A stretch of DNA of 64,000 nucleotides. Source: Lentinus brumalis. Lineage: Eukaryota > Basidiomycota > Agaricomycetes > Polyporales > Polyporaceae. The position numbers and the translations under genes were made by a program. The stretch lies in assembly GCA_001792895.1 (NCBI GenBank), contig MARA01000021.1, forward strand, positions 62,001 to 126,000, given 5' to 3'. Numbering within the stretch: the first letter of the stretch is position 1; each line of letters opens with the position of its first letter. Under the pieces are notes generated by a model that was not told where the DNA came from, did not search any database, and saw nothing but the letters and a program-made list of their open reading frames with translations. Below are positions 21,136 to 31,556 of this stretch, piece by piece.

Positions 21136-22996
21136 ATGTCTCACACCTCCAACTTCCAACGGACTGCTGATCTCGCCCTCAAGCTGCAAGAGGCTGCTGC
21201 CCGAGTCGCCGATGTGGAGTCGTATGTCCTTGCTCAAGTATCGACTGGGCACAGTCGCGCGATCGTGTAAGTGCGCCCATCATTCCCTCCACGCTCTTGA
21301 GTTAATGGGGACTACTTGTAGCCCCACCGCTCGGACGGACGTAGACGAGATGGGCGGCTTGGATGAACTGATATCTGATGTCGCTGCCCTGCTCAAATCC
21401 ACGACCAAGTCACTGACTCGAACGCTTCGCGCCGTGGCTCGTCGCCGTAACGAGTTCGTCAATATCAACTCCCTTCCTGAAGAGATATTGCGTCCCATCT
21501 TCCTTCACGCCTCGGGAGACAATATGTACTACAAGTTTTCGATTGCCGACACGTGCGTACCGTGGCGCAATATCTGCATTGCCTTCCCTGGTTTCTGGAC
21601 CGACTTCGAGGTACCACACGCGTACGACGTCGCGAGCCGAGCTTTCACTATAGCAGAGCAGGCTGGGCTCCCCTTACGCCTCAAGATCGATTGGAACGCG
21701 ACACCGTACAAAGTTATCCAACTTGTTGATGCCCGTGGCAAACTGATCGAGCACCTTGAGATCACTGAGTGGTCATCCCGGTACCAATTCAATCCGCTCA
21801 CCTCTACATTCCCGCTACTGCGCAGACTTCACGTAGAAGCACGGTCTTCGGGTTGGACACCTGACTACGTCTCCGCTGATCTCGTGCCGAGCGGTCAACT
21901 GAAGGAGGTGGTCTTGGTTGGGTGTCACCTCGCAAACCTTTTGCCGGCGTCATACGCAGGCCTGACTCGGCTCAGCCTAGTCCACGCCTTTCAACGGGCC
22001 TCGCACTCTCTTACACACGTGGTTAACCTGGTGGAGGTTCTTCGCGCAAGTCCGGAACTCGAAGAGCTCATCTTACACCGTGTTCCGATACTTCCTCCGG
22101 ATAGTCTGCTCGACCTACATTCCCAAATCGCGACCGCGGCCGTCATACCCCTCCCACGCCTTCGCTATCTGGATCTCACGTTATATCCAGAGGTCATGAC
22201 GTACCTTTTGGCGAGGTTCAGAACCTCGCATGTGTTGTACGCACTGGTATTGACGATAGACATTCCAGTGTCTTTCGAGGAGAGGCAGGCAGAAGAGTAC
22301 CTCGTGGAAGTGAAGGACTACCTCCTATGCCTTCCGTCGAGGGAGTGCTTCCCGATGCTTTCGACCATAGGGGGTCTCTTCATCCATCACAAAAAAACTT
22401 CGCCTACAATCAATCGCTACAGACCGCCGGGGAAGGGCCCTGCTAGCGCCGTCGTTCCCAAATCCTATCCTGTACCATTCCTGTTCATAAACCTCCTCTG
22501 GAACGTTAACGGGGACATGCACCGAACCCTCGAGGTCGCATACACCAATCTCTTCACTTCCATCGCCAGCCACCATCACATGCCCTCCTTGTCTCGCGTG
22601 TCAATCTATGCTGGCGTTGGCAGCTGCGGCGAACCCTACCTCTCCCCAACCACCCTGAGTCACATTGTACCGATACTCGCTGCCGCCCCGAACATCGCCT
22701 ACCTCGAGGTCATAGGGTTCATTGAACCTACCGGGCCGGTGGAGGTCTTCCTTTCATGCATCTCGAGTGCACCTATGCTCGGGGAACTCAGCTGGCTCCT
22801 CTTCGGCACATGCGATCTCTCCGAGCAGGCCATAGATCAACTCGCGGAAGGGATCACCCGCTTGTCGAAGTTGGAGAGGTTGGAGTTGGTTAATTATTTC
22901 TCTCACATGGATGTAGTCGACGTCAAGCGACGGCTCCGGAGAGACGGACTGGCGATGAGGTGTAAACCAGTGAAGAGGAGTTGGCTTGGCATCTGA
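21136..22996 (+). CDS. F-box domain protein
   Basis: Two exons, 21136-21266 (131 nt) and 21322-22996, giving 601 residues. The F-box core is near residue 93 (INSLPEEILRPIF), followed by 'CVPWRNICIAFPGFWTDFEV', the usual W-containing second half. The rest has repeated leucine-rich stretches, probably the substrate-binding part of an SCF ubiquitin ligase receptor. The start at 21136 is preferred to the upstream Met at 21074: it gives a helical N-terminus (TADLALKLQEAAARVADVES) and a first exon with the same length and phase as the F-box gene at 1480-3363, whereas the 21074 reading translates the intron. Confidence 0.85.
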
Positions 22997-23206
22997 GCCG
23001 ACGGAGGAGGAGTTGTTTTTCAGGCATCTATGTGGACGTACGACTGAAGCTGATGTAGACCAACAGAGATAAGTATCTGTTGTGACGACTCATCATGACG
23101 CCGATGTGCCATGACGGTCCTTTATACATGTATGACAGCTCTACGCATCTATGTATAGAACACAGGGCACCGGGCTTGGAGCGACAGTACTTATGCCGAA
23201 ATAGCA
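22997..23206. other. Convergent 3' region
   Basis: Short gap between tail-to-tail genes; presumably both 3' ends. Confidence 0.4.
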
Positions 23207-24783
23207 TTACTGCCGAATAGGTTGCGCCCGAGGCCACCTCACGAAGTTGGCAGCGGTCTTCTGCAGCCTGATGAAGTCAGATCCGTCGCCCTGTGTGACA
23301 GTGAACTCCGGGGTCAGCCGCGTGATGATAGGTACTAGAGGATGCGGATGCTCACGCAGAACGAGTGGGGGAATCCCGGATCGAACGGCAGCGCACTCTC
23401 CAGGAACTTGATCTGCTCTTCGGAAAGGGTGACGTTCAACGCCTCGATGTTCGCCTCGAGTTGCTCGACTCTCCGCCCGCCGACGATGGGGAAGACGTGG
23501 GTAGTCTTGTGCATCACGTATGCGATGGCCACTGTAATCACCGTCAGCTCGTGTCGCCGTGCTCGCATACGAGCGGTGATTCGACCGATCGCGTACGTAC
23601 CTGCTTGGATGCTCCGCGCCCCGACTTGCTTTGCGACCTCCTCCAAGGCCTTGCAAACTTTACGCTGATCCTCGGTGCGCTCCCACTCGACCGTGGTCCA
23701 CTGCCGACCTAGCGGACGAAGTCGCCTTCAGAGTAGCTACAACTATGCTGCTCGAGAGTACCCACCTTTCTCGCCTGTCTGGCGACGCCGCTCTTCCTCC
23801 TCGTCGGTCCGAATCTTACCACCCGCCAAGACGTTCCATGGGGCGAGAGCCATCCCTGTGTGCACCAGATCAATACATAGAAGGAACGCATTGCATGCGT
23901 AACGACCTCACCTTCATCCCTCGCCATAGGAATGATGTCGCGCTCAAAGTCACGCTGGAGGATGCTCCAAGCGCCTTGGTAGATGACGAACGGGGTCTTG
24001 CCCTGGCACCGGGCGTACTGGTTACCTTGGCGACGATCCAGGCCGGGGTATCGGAGATGCCCTGGAGGGTAAGGAGAGATGAGCGACTGCCGCGGACACA
24101 GACCAAGGTAGGAGATACGTACCAAGTACAGGACCTTCCCGGAGGTCACGAGATTGTGGAGTCCGTTCATGATCTCCTCCATCCCAGTATCCCAGTCCCA
24201 CTACAGGTAAGCGAGTCAGTCGAGTGTGGTATGGATCAGGAGCAGAACAACATACCCAGTGGACATACAGGATGTCGATGTAGTCCGTGCGCAGTTTCCT
24301 CAGCGACGCCTCCACGGAGATGTGCATGGCCTTGACGTTGTTACCCGTGTAGTGTACTTGCTGCCTGACGCTCTCGTTTCCACGCTTGTAGTTGGTCGTG
24401 TACTGCGCGTGTGCAAACACAGATTCACCTCAGCTCGTCACGTATGGCACGGCCGCGTTGAGCGCAAGTACCTTGGTAGCAATGACCATCTGGTCACGAA
24501 TTTCGCGCTTCTCCATCCATTCGCCGATGAACTCCTCCGAGGACTCGTCCTGGTAGTTGTTCGCCGTGTCGATGAAATTCCCGCCGGCCTCGTAGAAGGC
24601 GTCGAGAAGCTTGAAGCTCGTCTCCTTGTTCATCACGCCCATGCCGTACTTCTCCCATTTGTCGCCAATGCTCATCGCCCCAAGGGCGAGCGGGGAGACG
24701 TGCACGCCGGCGAGAGGTGCGAGCTGGCGGTAGAAGCCGAGCTTGGTCGGAGGGGCGTCAGCGGGCTTCCAAATGTTGGACAT
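23207..24783 (-). CDS. Aldo-keto reductase, aryl-alcohol dehydrogenase type (one-base frame break)
   Basis: Eight exons: 24783-24472, 24402-24256, 24200-24123, 24061-23912, 23855-23766, 23708-23601, 23531-23356, 23290-23207; 381 residues if one base is restored. The catalytic tetrad of the superfamily is visible: Asp and Tyr in [10 protein letters not shown], Lys in MVIATK, His in ILYVHW. NADP-site features include '[20 protein letters not shown]'. Relatives reduce aryl aldehydes with NADPH and are numerous in wood- and litter-decaying fungi. In exon 4 the reading passes from WIVAK to [12 protein letters not shown] in another frame at about 24023-24030, a one-base loss. All other exons and splice sites are sound, so sequence error is plausible. 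A decayed copy of its 3' end lies at 9124-9343. Confidence 0.82.
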
Positions 24784-24868
24784 GGTGCTGGAGCGATGTG
24801 CGGTGAAGTATGTGATATAGAGGGAGTTTCTGTGGTGGGATGGTGAACGAGTTGAGGAACTCAGATGT

Positions 24869-24874
24869 TTTATA
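24869..24874 (-). promoter_or_regulatory. TATA box of the aldo-keto reductase gene
   Basis: TATAAA on the minus strand, about 86 bp upstream of the ATG at 24783. Confidence 0.5.
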
Positions 24875-25492
24875 GAGTCTCTGTGAGCGGCTTGCAATGT
24901 CGTTGCTTGTCCTCATCCCGCGCCGAAAATATCCTTACAAGCGTCTTGCTGACGAACTCGTCCGAACTGCTACCGGAGAATGAACAGATATGGTTGATCT
25001 AAGGAAGACCAAGCGCACGCCTTTGAGTAAGTGTAGGAATCCCGATCGCGCTTTGTGCTCGTGCTTACTTCTGTGTACCGAACGGTCATTGATGACACAG
25101 AAAGTGAAGGACATAACTACACTGGGATACGCAGACGCTACGACGTTGAGAGCGCTATGATTTCTGAGGAGAACGGCGTGTATATGAGCATCTCGGGCAT
25201 CGCAGAAGCAGAGGGTCTGGGCATACCTAAACTCTTATGTATTTATTGATGTGGCGCGGCTTGCGCTAACTTGAGACGGTTGGTACGTCTGTGCATCGAT
25301 GTGATATGGCAACATGGAAAGCAGCGGTATATACGTATAGTGGGGGTACTGTGCGTACGTGAGTGCCTATGTATGGAAAGCCTATGTATGTACAGAAACA
25401 TATGGACAGAACCGAGATGATAGACGGTAGTAACAGGGATGGATGGCATACAGATGACGAGTCGAGTGATGACTACAGTCCTACAAGAGATG
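24875..25492. other. Intergenic region
   Basis: No supported gene. A few short frames near 25055-25249 and 25243-25449 have no recognisable content. Confidence 0.5.
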
Positions 25493-25692
25493 GGACATGG
25501 AGGGGGAGGGGGAGGGGCCCGAACAGGGTTGGGGACAGTGAGGGGAGCGGAAGGGGGGAGAAGCGTACAGAGACAACACTCAATTGATAATATGACACAG
25601 CAAAAAGGAAGAGGGTAATGGAAGGATGGCCATGGGAGGGGTCATGGGAATAGGGATGGGGATAGGGATGGAAATGGGATTGAGGGATGGGG
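25493..25692 (+). repeat. G-rich, strand-asymmetric simple-sequence tracts
   Basis: Two dense runs: 25499-25560 with repeated GGGGGAG units and 25620-25692 with many GGGATGGG/GGGATAGGG units. They lie about 400-600 bp downstream of the Cdh1 stop, probably in or beyond its 3' UTR; the Cdh1 transcript would carry the C-rich strand. The spacing of G-runs is compatible with G-quadruplex formation. Confidence 0.7.
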
Positions 25693-26092
25693 CAACAAGA
25701 AGAGCGACGAACAATGGACAAATTCCGTTACAGTTGTACAGAGAGCAATGGATAATTACTGCGGCTAGTTTGTAGATGCGGGACGGACAGGATGGAGCAG
25801 ATATGCAGAGCGTCCAGGGACAACTAGATGGCAGCGTAACGTAGGATAAAAGCGGACTCGAAGGACTTTGCAGCGGCGGGGAAAGCCAAAAGCACTACGA
25901 GAACATACGATATATGATCGACAGTCAGTCCTGCCACGTGATGGGCGATGTGGGGGATGAAGGAGCGAGTATGCGGCCTGGCAAGGTAGACGAGAGTGAA
26001 GGAGGCACCTTGCGTCAAGAGGGGGAGGGAGGTGATCGCCGAGATGGTCGTGTCGTTGATGTCTCCGGAGCTTGGGGCACCACTCCAGTGAC

Positions 26093-28092
26093 CTAACGTA
26101 TGAGGCGACCATAGTCTAGACGACTCTCCTGTCGCGCCTGATGATTCTCCTTCTTGGGGAATGCGTTCCAAAATCGAAGGGTCTCGTCGCCAGCGCCAGT
26201 GACAATGGTCTCGCCCTCGGGGCTCATCGCTAAGTAGAGTACACGATGAGTGTGACCGGTAAGAGAGGCGACCATATCTAGCGACGGGTACTTCCAGATG
26301 CAGATCTGGTTCTGCGCGGTGGTGGACGAGAACCCGTGGGTGGACACGATCTCGTGCGATGTCAGCGACCATATCAGGTTGCACACCTGGAGTAGAGTTA
26401 GCACAGTGCTCGTGACATGAAACGATGAGTCCACGCTTACCTGACTGCCGGTGTCCAGCTCGCTGAGCATGGTGCCTGTCTGAACGTTCCAGAAGCGGAT
26501 GTGCTTGTCAGCGGTACCGCCGCCCGTGGCCAGAACGCCGGAGACGTGTGGGTCCCATGCCAGAGCCTTGACTGCAGCGGTGTGCTCATGGAACTTCCAC
26601 AGCGGTGCATCGCCGTCGTCCGTACTCGTCCCTCCTGCGGCGCTCGGATTCCCCGGGACGTTGCCGACGCGCCCCGGGGTCGTCCCAAGTCCGCCTGGCC
26701 GCTTCGAGCCGCGTAAGTCCCAGATGCAGACCTTGTTGTCGTTCCCGCCGCTCGCGAGAGTAGCGGCTTGGGGTCCTCCATCCCCGCTCCACCGTAGCCC
26801 ACACACCTCCTGCCGGTGTCCCTGACATCGCTTGAACGGCCGTGGGGCAGCTTCTCGGACGTCTCTGTGATGCACCATACGGTCGCGGGACCCGGAGCTG
26901 AGTATGTGCGAGTTCCACGACAGCGCGCCGATCCGTTGAGTATGGGCGCGTTCGTACGTTCGCGTCAGTTGCAGCGTGCTTGCGTCGTAGATGTGCAGCC
27001 TGCCGGACAGCGTGCCCACAGCCAGCGTTGTTCCCTGTGGAGGGTGGTTAGTGCTGTACGGGCGCGTAAGAGACCACACATGGAAGCGCGTCGCCCAGGT
27101 GTTCAGCCTGCGCGGCGCTTCGACTACTATTGTCCACTCCTTCAGTCACTATTGTCTGCACACGCCGCGAGATCTTCATGCCATCCCCGACATCGCAGAA
27201 ACAGCGTGTTGCATTCGAACTCGGGTACCGACAGGTGGCATTCGAACTCGAGTACCGACAAATGATTACATTCTGCGTAGACGCGTACCTTTTGCACCCA
27301 TGAAACCGAGCTGATCGTGTCGTGAAGGCTGCCGAGGTCGCACAGCTTCGAGACCTGTGCCGTGTGCGCGGTCCAGAGGTATACGCACGAGCCGAGACCG
27401 ACACCGAGGACGTTCGTGCTCGACCAGTCGACGAGGTTGAGGTAGAAGTCGTCGGCGAGCTCGGGCGCGTCCAGAACGCGGTACGGGGTCTTGCATACGC
27501 TGCGCAGCTGCCGTCGAGGACTCTCCAGCAGATGCCGGCTTTCGTTGCGGACGGGGCTGAGGGAGTAGGCTTCGTCGGTGGGCATGTCTAGGCGTCTAGA
27601 GGGAGTCGCCGGATTCGAGCGCGAGGGCGAGTTGTAGGCGAATAGCCGGCGTCGGGTGGGCGTGGTGGGCAGATTCGAGGTCGACGCGGTGGGCTGACGT
27701 ACCGGCGAGCCTGAGCGTTGTGGCGACGCCGGGGTGACCTCCGTGTACAGGATCGTCCCAAACAGTGAGTTCGACTGTTCCTTCTGCGCATCTGACTCGG
27801 TAGGAATGATGCGGCTCTTGGATGGCGTGGCAGGCGTCGCGTCCTCCATGAGATGGAAAGTGGTTCGAAGGTCGCCCGCGTCGCGAGAGGGCACGAACCG
27901 GTCCCCGTAGTCGCGCTTGTCCGGACTCTCTGGACTCGCGCCCTCGCTCGTCCCTGGCCTCGAGTCGAGAGACGGCGTGGATCCAGAAGGAATGGGAAAC
28001 GCGGGTTGGAACCGGCCGCGGTTCTTGCGTGGGCTGTCCTCGTCTGCTCCGCGCAGTCGTTTGCCGAATGGTGAATTCTTGAGCCCTGCCAT
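26093..28092 (-). CDS. CDH1: APC/C activator Cdh1 / Fizzy-related
   Basis: Three exons, 28092-27289, 27034-26441 and 26386-26093, encoding 563 residues. The diagnostic C-box is present (DRFVPSR, near residue 65). A Ser/Thr-Pro-rich linker with many TP/SP sites, typical CDK targets, precedes a seven-bladed WD40 domain beginning near residue 210 (LDAPELADDFYLNLVDWS). Family hallmarks include ERAHTQRIGALSWN, SGGNDNKVCIWDLR and EIVSTHGFS. The protein ends in LIR, the Ile-Arg tail that docks on the APC/C. The protein activates the anaphase-promoting complex in late mitosis and G1. A KEN tripeptide occurs near the C-terminus (FPKKENHQ). The start at 28092 (MAGLKNSPFGKRLRG) is preferred to 28179. 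The first intron is 254 nt, long for this window, and contains a duplicated 27-nt unit. Confidence 0.93.
27211..27264. repeat. Tandem 27-nt repeat inside the Cdh1 intron
   Basis: Two adjacent units (27211-27237, 27238-27264) beginning GCATTCGAACTCG and differing at three of 27 positions. Each holds the palindrome TTCGAA. Confidence 0.9.
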
Positions 28093-28379
28093 GTTTCCTG
28101 GTGTCAAAGATGTCGAACAGAACAGAAATCGAGCATAAGCCGAGCGCAACGGGATGGAGGAGATGAGAGTCGGTGGCAAGGACGAAATGCAACGGGCTTA
28201 CCGAGTCGCGTCCCATCTCCGCCTCAATCTCCGATAAAGCAGGATGAAGTCCGCTCTAGTCCGCTAAGAGGAGGTCTGCTATATTGAACTCGGCATCTCG
28301 CGGATATTACGAGCGGAGTCTCAATATCCTCCTTGTTCCGCTACCCCCACCGCCTCCCGCATGGACCGGGCATGAATGT
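28093..28379. promoter_or_regulatory. Divergent promoter shared by CDH1 and SPT7
   Basis: Only 287 bp separate the two start codons, so both core promoters and leaders must fit here. No clear TATA box is seen on either side. Confidence 0.6.
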
Positions 28380-31300
28380 ATGCCCGCTCGCCATCCAGCC
28401 AATATTGTTGTTGCTGACGACGCTGTTGCCCAGAATCTCCTCAGGACTCTCACCGCGAGCCAGGTCAAGTCGTCGTTACCGGAATCCGAGCTCAAGTTAC
28501 TGCTTAGCGCCGTTAAGGAGACTCGGGTAAGTGGTTATTGTCCCGCAGTGCGCGGAGGAGACTGAGACTGTTGCAGAGGTCCTCCAATGATCCGGCCAAG
28601 CTCGCCGACGCGTTCTACGACTCCCTGGAGGGTCTCCTACATGACCTCCGAATGGTCACGATGGTACGGTGTGCTTCAGCCACAGCTATGCCTCACGTCA
28701 GTTCAAGCATGGTTTCGTAGGACAATCGGGATGCGGAGGCGTTTCTGAAGCCAGTGGCTAAGTCGGAGGTGCCGGATTACTATGAAAGTGCGTGTTTCTC
28801 GCGTTCGGACCGCTTCCGCTGTGCTCAGTGACGAGCAGTCATCTCCAATCCCATGGACCTTCAGACCATGCTCAAGAAGGTCAAGCAGAGGCATTACAAG
28901 TCTAAGAAGGAGTTTAAGGATGACTTGGACCTCATATGGTCCAATTGTTTCACCTATAACGCGACTGAGGTGAGTAGCAACGCCGTACGTACCCGACCCA
29001 AGGAGGTTCCTGTGCGGTCCCCAAGACAGACCAGAACGCAGTGCGGTCTTCTTCCTTTCAACGCATAGAAGCCTGCGCTTATCTGGCGGATGAATAGAGG
29101 CTCACAAAGGCCACAGGACCACCCCTCCGACAATGCGCCACCCGCTTGAAGGCGAAGGCCGAACGCCTGCTGAAGCACATCACCGACTACAAGGAACGCG
29201 CGGATCCAGTCATTCCCGGCGAAGTCCCTGTTCGAGGCATCACCCCTCGCTTGAACGGCGTCACGTTGAATGGCACCAGTCGCCACCATTCCACCTTCCG
29301 TTCTCCCAGCCCAACCAAACCGACCGTCGTTTTGCCCGGCCAGTCCAAGAAGATACAGCGTGACTCTACTTTTGCTGAGTCTACGGCCCTTCTTCGCTCT
29401 CAGGCTGGCATGACAGCATTTCTCGAGCTGGAGCGAGACGTCGATGACTACTTGACTCGTGAAGACAGCTTGGATGCCTCCGACCCTGCTGTTCGACAGC
29501 TGAAGGAGCGATTACTCCGATACGCCTCTGCTGACGAGGACGGAGAGAGTCCTTTGTCGGGGGAAGGGTCAATGAGTACAATCGACGGTAACATTGGAGC
29601 GAAGCGGAAGCTGTCAGTTTCAATGCCACTTTGGTTGTTTATATTGCTGACGTTTATATAGAAACGGATTCGCTGACGACCGTCCTCGAAAACGTGCTCG
29701 TATGCTTGGCTCCACGGACAAGGAAGTTATCGAGCTGTGGTGGGACGCCGTACGATCCGACGAGCTGGTTGCGAATGGTGTTCCGACCCTTGTCAAGACT
29801 TCCTCTGAGGTCGCTTCACCTGCGTCGAGCGCCGTCACGGATCCTCTCCGTCAATCAAACCGTCGACGGAAGAAGAAGAAGGAAACATCGGCGGACCCGA
29901 ATACCCTGCTGTACCATATGAACAACAACATCCGTACGCTTCGACGAGTCCGAACAACTCATGCGAAGTTATCTGTCGTTGCCCAGAGTTTGGAGGAGGG
30001 TGGAGGTGTTATTCAGCCACCTGTGCCGGACGTCGCGGAGGAATTGGACGACGTGCTCGACGAGCGACCTTGGAAACCAGTTGGAGCTGGGATCGATCTT
30101 GGCGAGGAGAACGCTAATGACTGTCTACACTGGATGGGAAGTAAGGTGCTGGAGCATGCTGGCTTTCAAGGTGCGTCATTATAACTGTGCTAACTACTGG
30201 AATTGACATATATGTGTATTTTCTAAAGGTACATCGAAGATGGCCTTGGACGTGCTTTCCAGTGTCGCATCGGAATATTTATTTAACGTCGGCCGGACCA
30301 TACGGTTTCTTTGCGATAAGCATGGGAATGAAATGACTGCAGAGGTATGGATGGGTTACTCAGCTGCTGCTATCCGTGCTGACCTGTTCCTTGTAGGAAA
30401 TCATACTGCATACCCTGTTTGAGAGTGGGATCACCCGCATCAACGACCTTGAACGATACATCAAGGACGATGTTGTGCGGTATGGGGGTCGTCTATCGGA
30501 GCTCGAGAAGAAACTCGGGAACGCATATCGAGAAGCGGTAAGTCCTCATCTAGTGTCTCGATGCCATGGCGCGTCAATAATGCCTCAACAGACGACAGAG
30601 GAGGCCTGGGACGATGAGGCGCTCTTTCGTATGGAGGATGAGGAAGATGAAGGCGAATTCGTCACGTGCGTTCACATTGTCTGTTCATATAACGCGGCCG
30701 TCCTGACAATCTCGTAGAGGCAATTTTGCCGAGTCCTTCGGCGACGATTTCTTCGGTCTCAAGGAACTCGGTATTGCTGACGAGTTCGGTCTCTCGAGCC
30801 TCACCGTACCCAAACGGTTACTCAAGGGCAAGGGCAAAGGTGGCATCAAGGAGGATCCTGCAGCGTATGTCCTCGTTGCGATCGTGTATATGTGCAGTGA
30901 TGCAGTACTGATTTGCTGTTCGTAGTGCCAAACCGACAGAGCCCCCACCACCATTCCCGCCCCCACCTCCCTTCATACCCCTGGATTCAGATGCCGTCGA
31001 CAATCAGATCGGTCTGCTCAAGCCATTCTATCAAGCCCGCATCTCCGAGATATCCGCCTCCCTCCTCGCCCCTCCACCTGCAGGGTTGCCGACAACCAAA
31101 GCTGAGCCTGGCTTCCCTCTACCACCCGGAGTCATGCCCTCTGGTGCGATACCTCCTGCCTCGTTTCTCCCACCAACGCCCGCCAACCTGGCTCCCGCAC
31201 CCATGTCTTTCGGTGCACCGGCGCCCGAACTGCCATCCGTCATCATTCTGCCCGACGATGCTCCAAGCCCATCACACGCCAAGATTGGGCCACTTGGTAC

Positions 31301-31556
31301 CGTCAATAAGGTCACTCCTGCGGCGAATGCCTCTAAGAAGAAGAGCAAAGCGAAGCCTCCCGCGCCTGGTCCGTCTGGTCCAGGAGGTATGGACGGGGAC
31401 GCACCTCTCGCCACCCCAGGTCCCCCACCGCCGCTCCCGCTCATGACGGCCTCGAGCACCGGCGGGGAGCCGAAGAAGGGCAAAGGCGCGAGTACCCCAA
31501 GCAAGAAGAAGGCGAAGGTCGAGCCTTTCCCGCCTGTGGTTATGGCCAGCGCATAG
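28380..31556 (+). CDS. SPT7: SAGA complex subunit Spt7 (bromodomain and histone fold)
   Basis: Eleven exons: 28380-28526, 28577-28663, 28721-28787, 28839-28969, 29110-29612, 29662-30170, 30229-30344, 30397-30537, 30592-30665, 30718-30864, 30926-31556; 850 residues, all phases consistent. The bromodomain spans about residues 80-150 ([20 protein letters not shown], then [10 protein letters not shown] with the acetyl-lysine-binding Asn). A histone-fold/bromodomain-associated domain follows near residues 480-540 ([20 protein letters not shown]). The C-terminus is Pro- and Lys-rich. This order is that of Spt7, the scaffold of the SAGA coactivator that pairs through its histone fold with Taf10. The acceptor at 29110 is the least certain; the start ATG 28380 follows an out-of-frame upstream ATG. 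Confidence 0.92.

Noticed and set aside
28093..28179. Longer N-terminus for Cdh1
   Set aside because: The extra 29 residues are hydrophobic and unlike the family; the start at 28092 gives a typical basic N-terminus.
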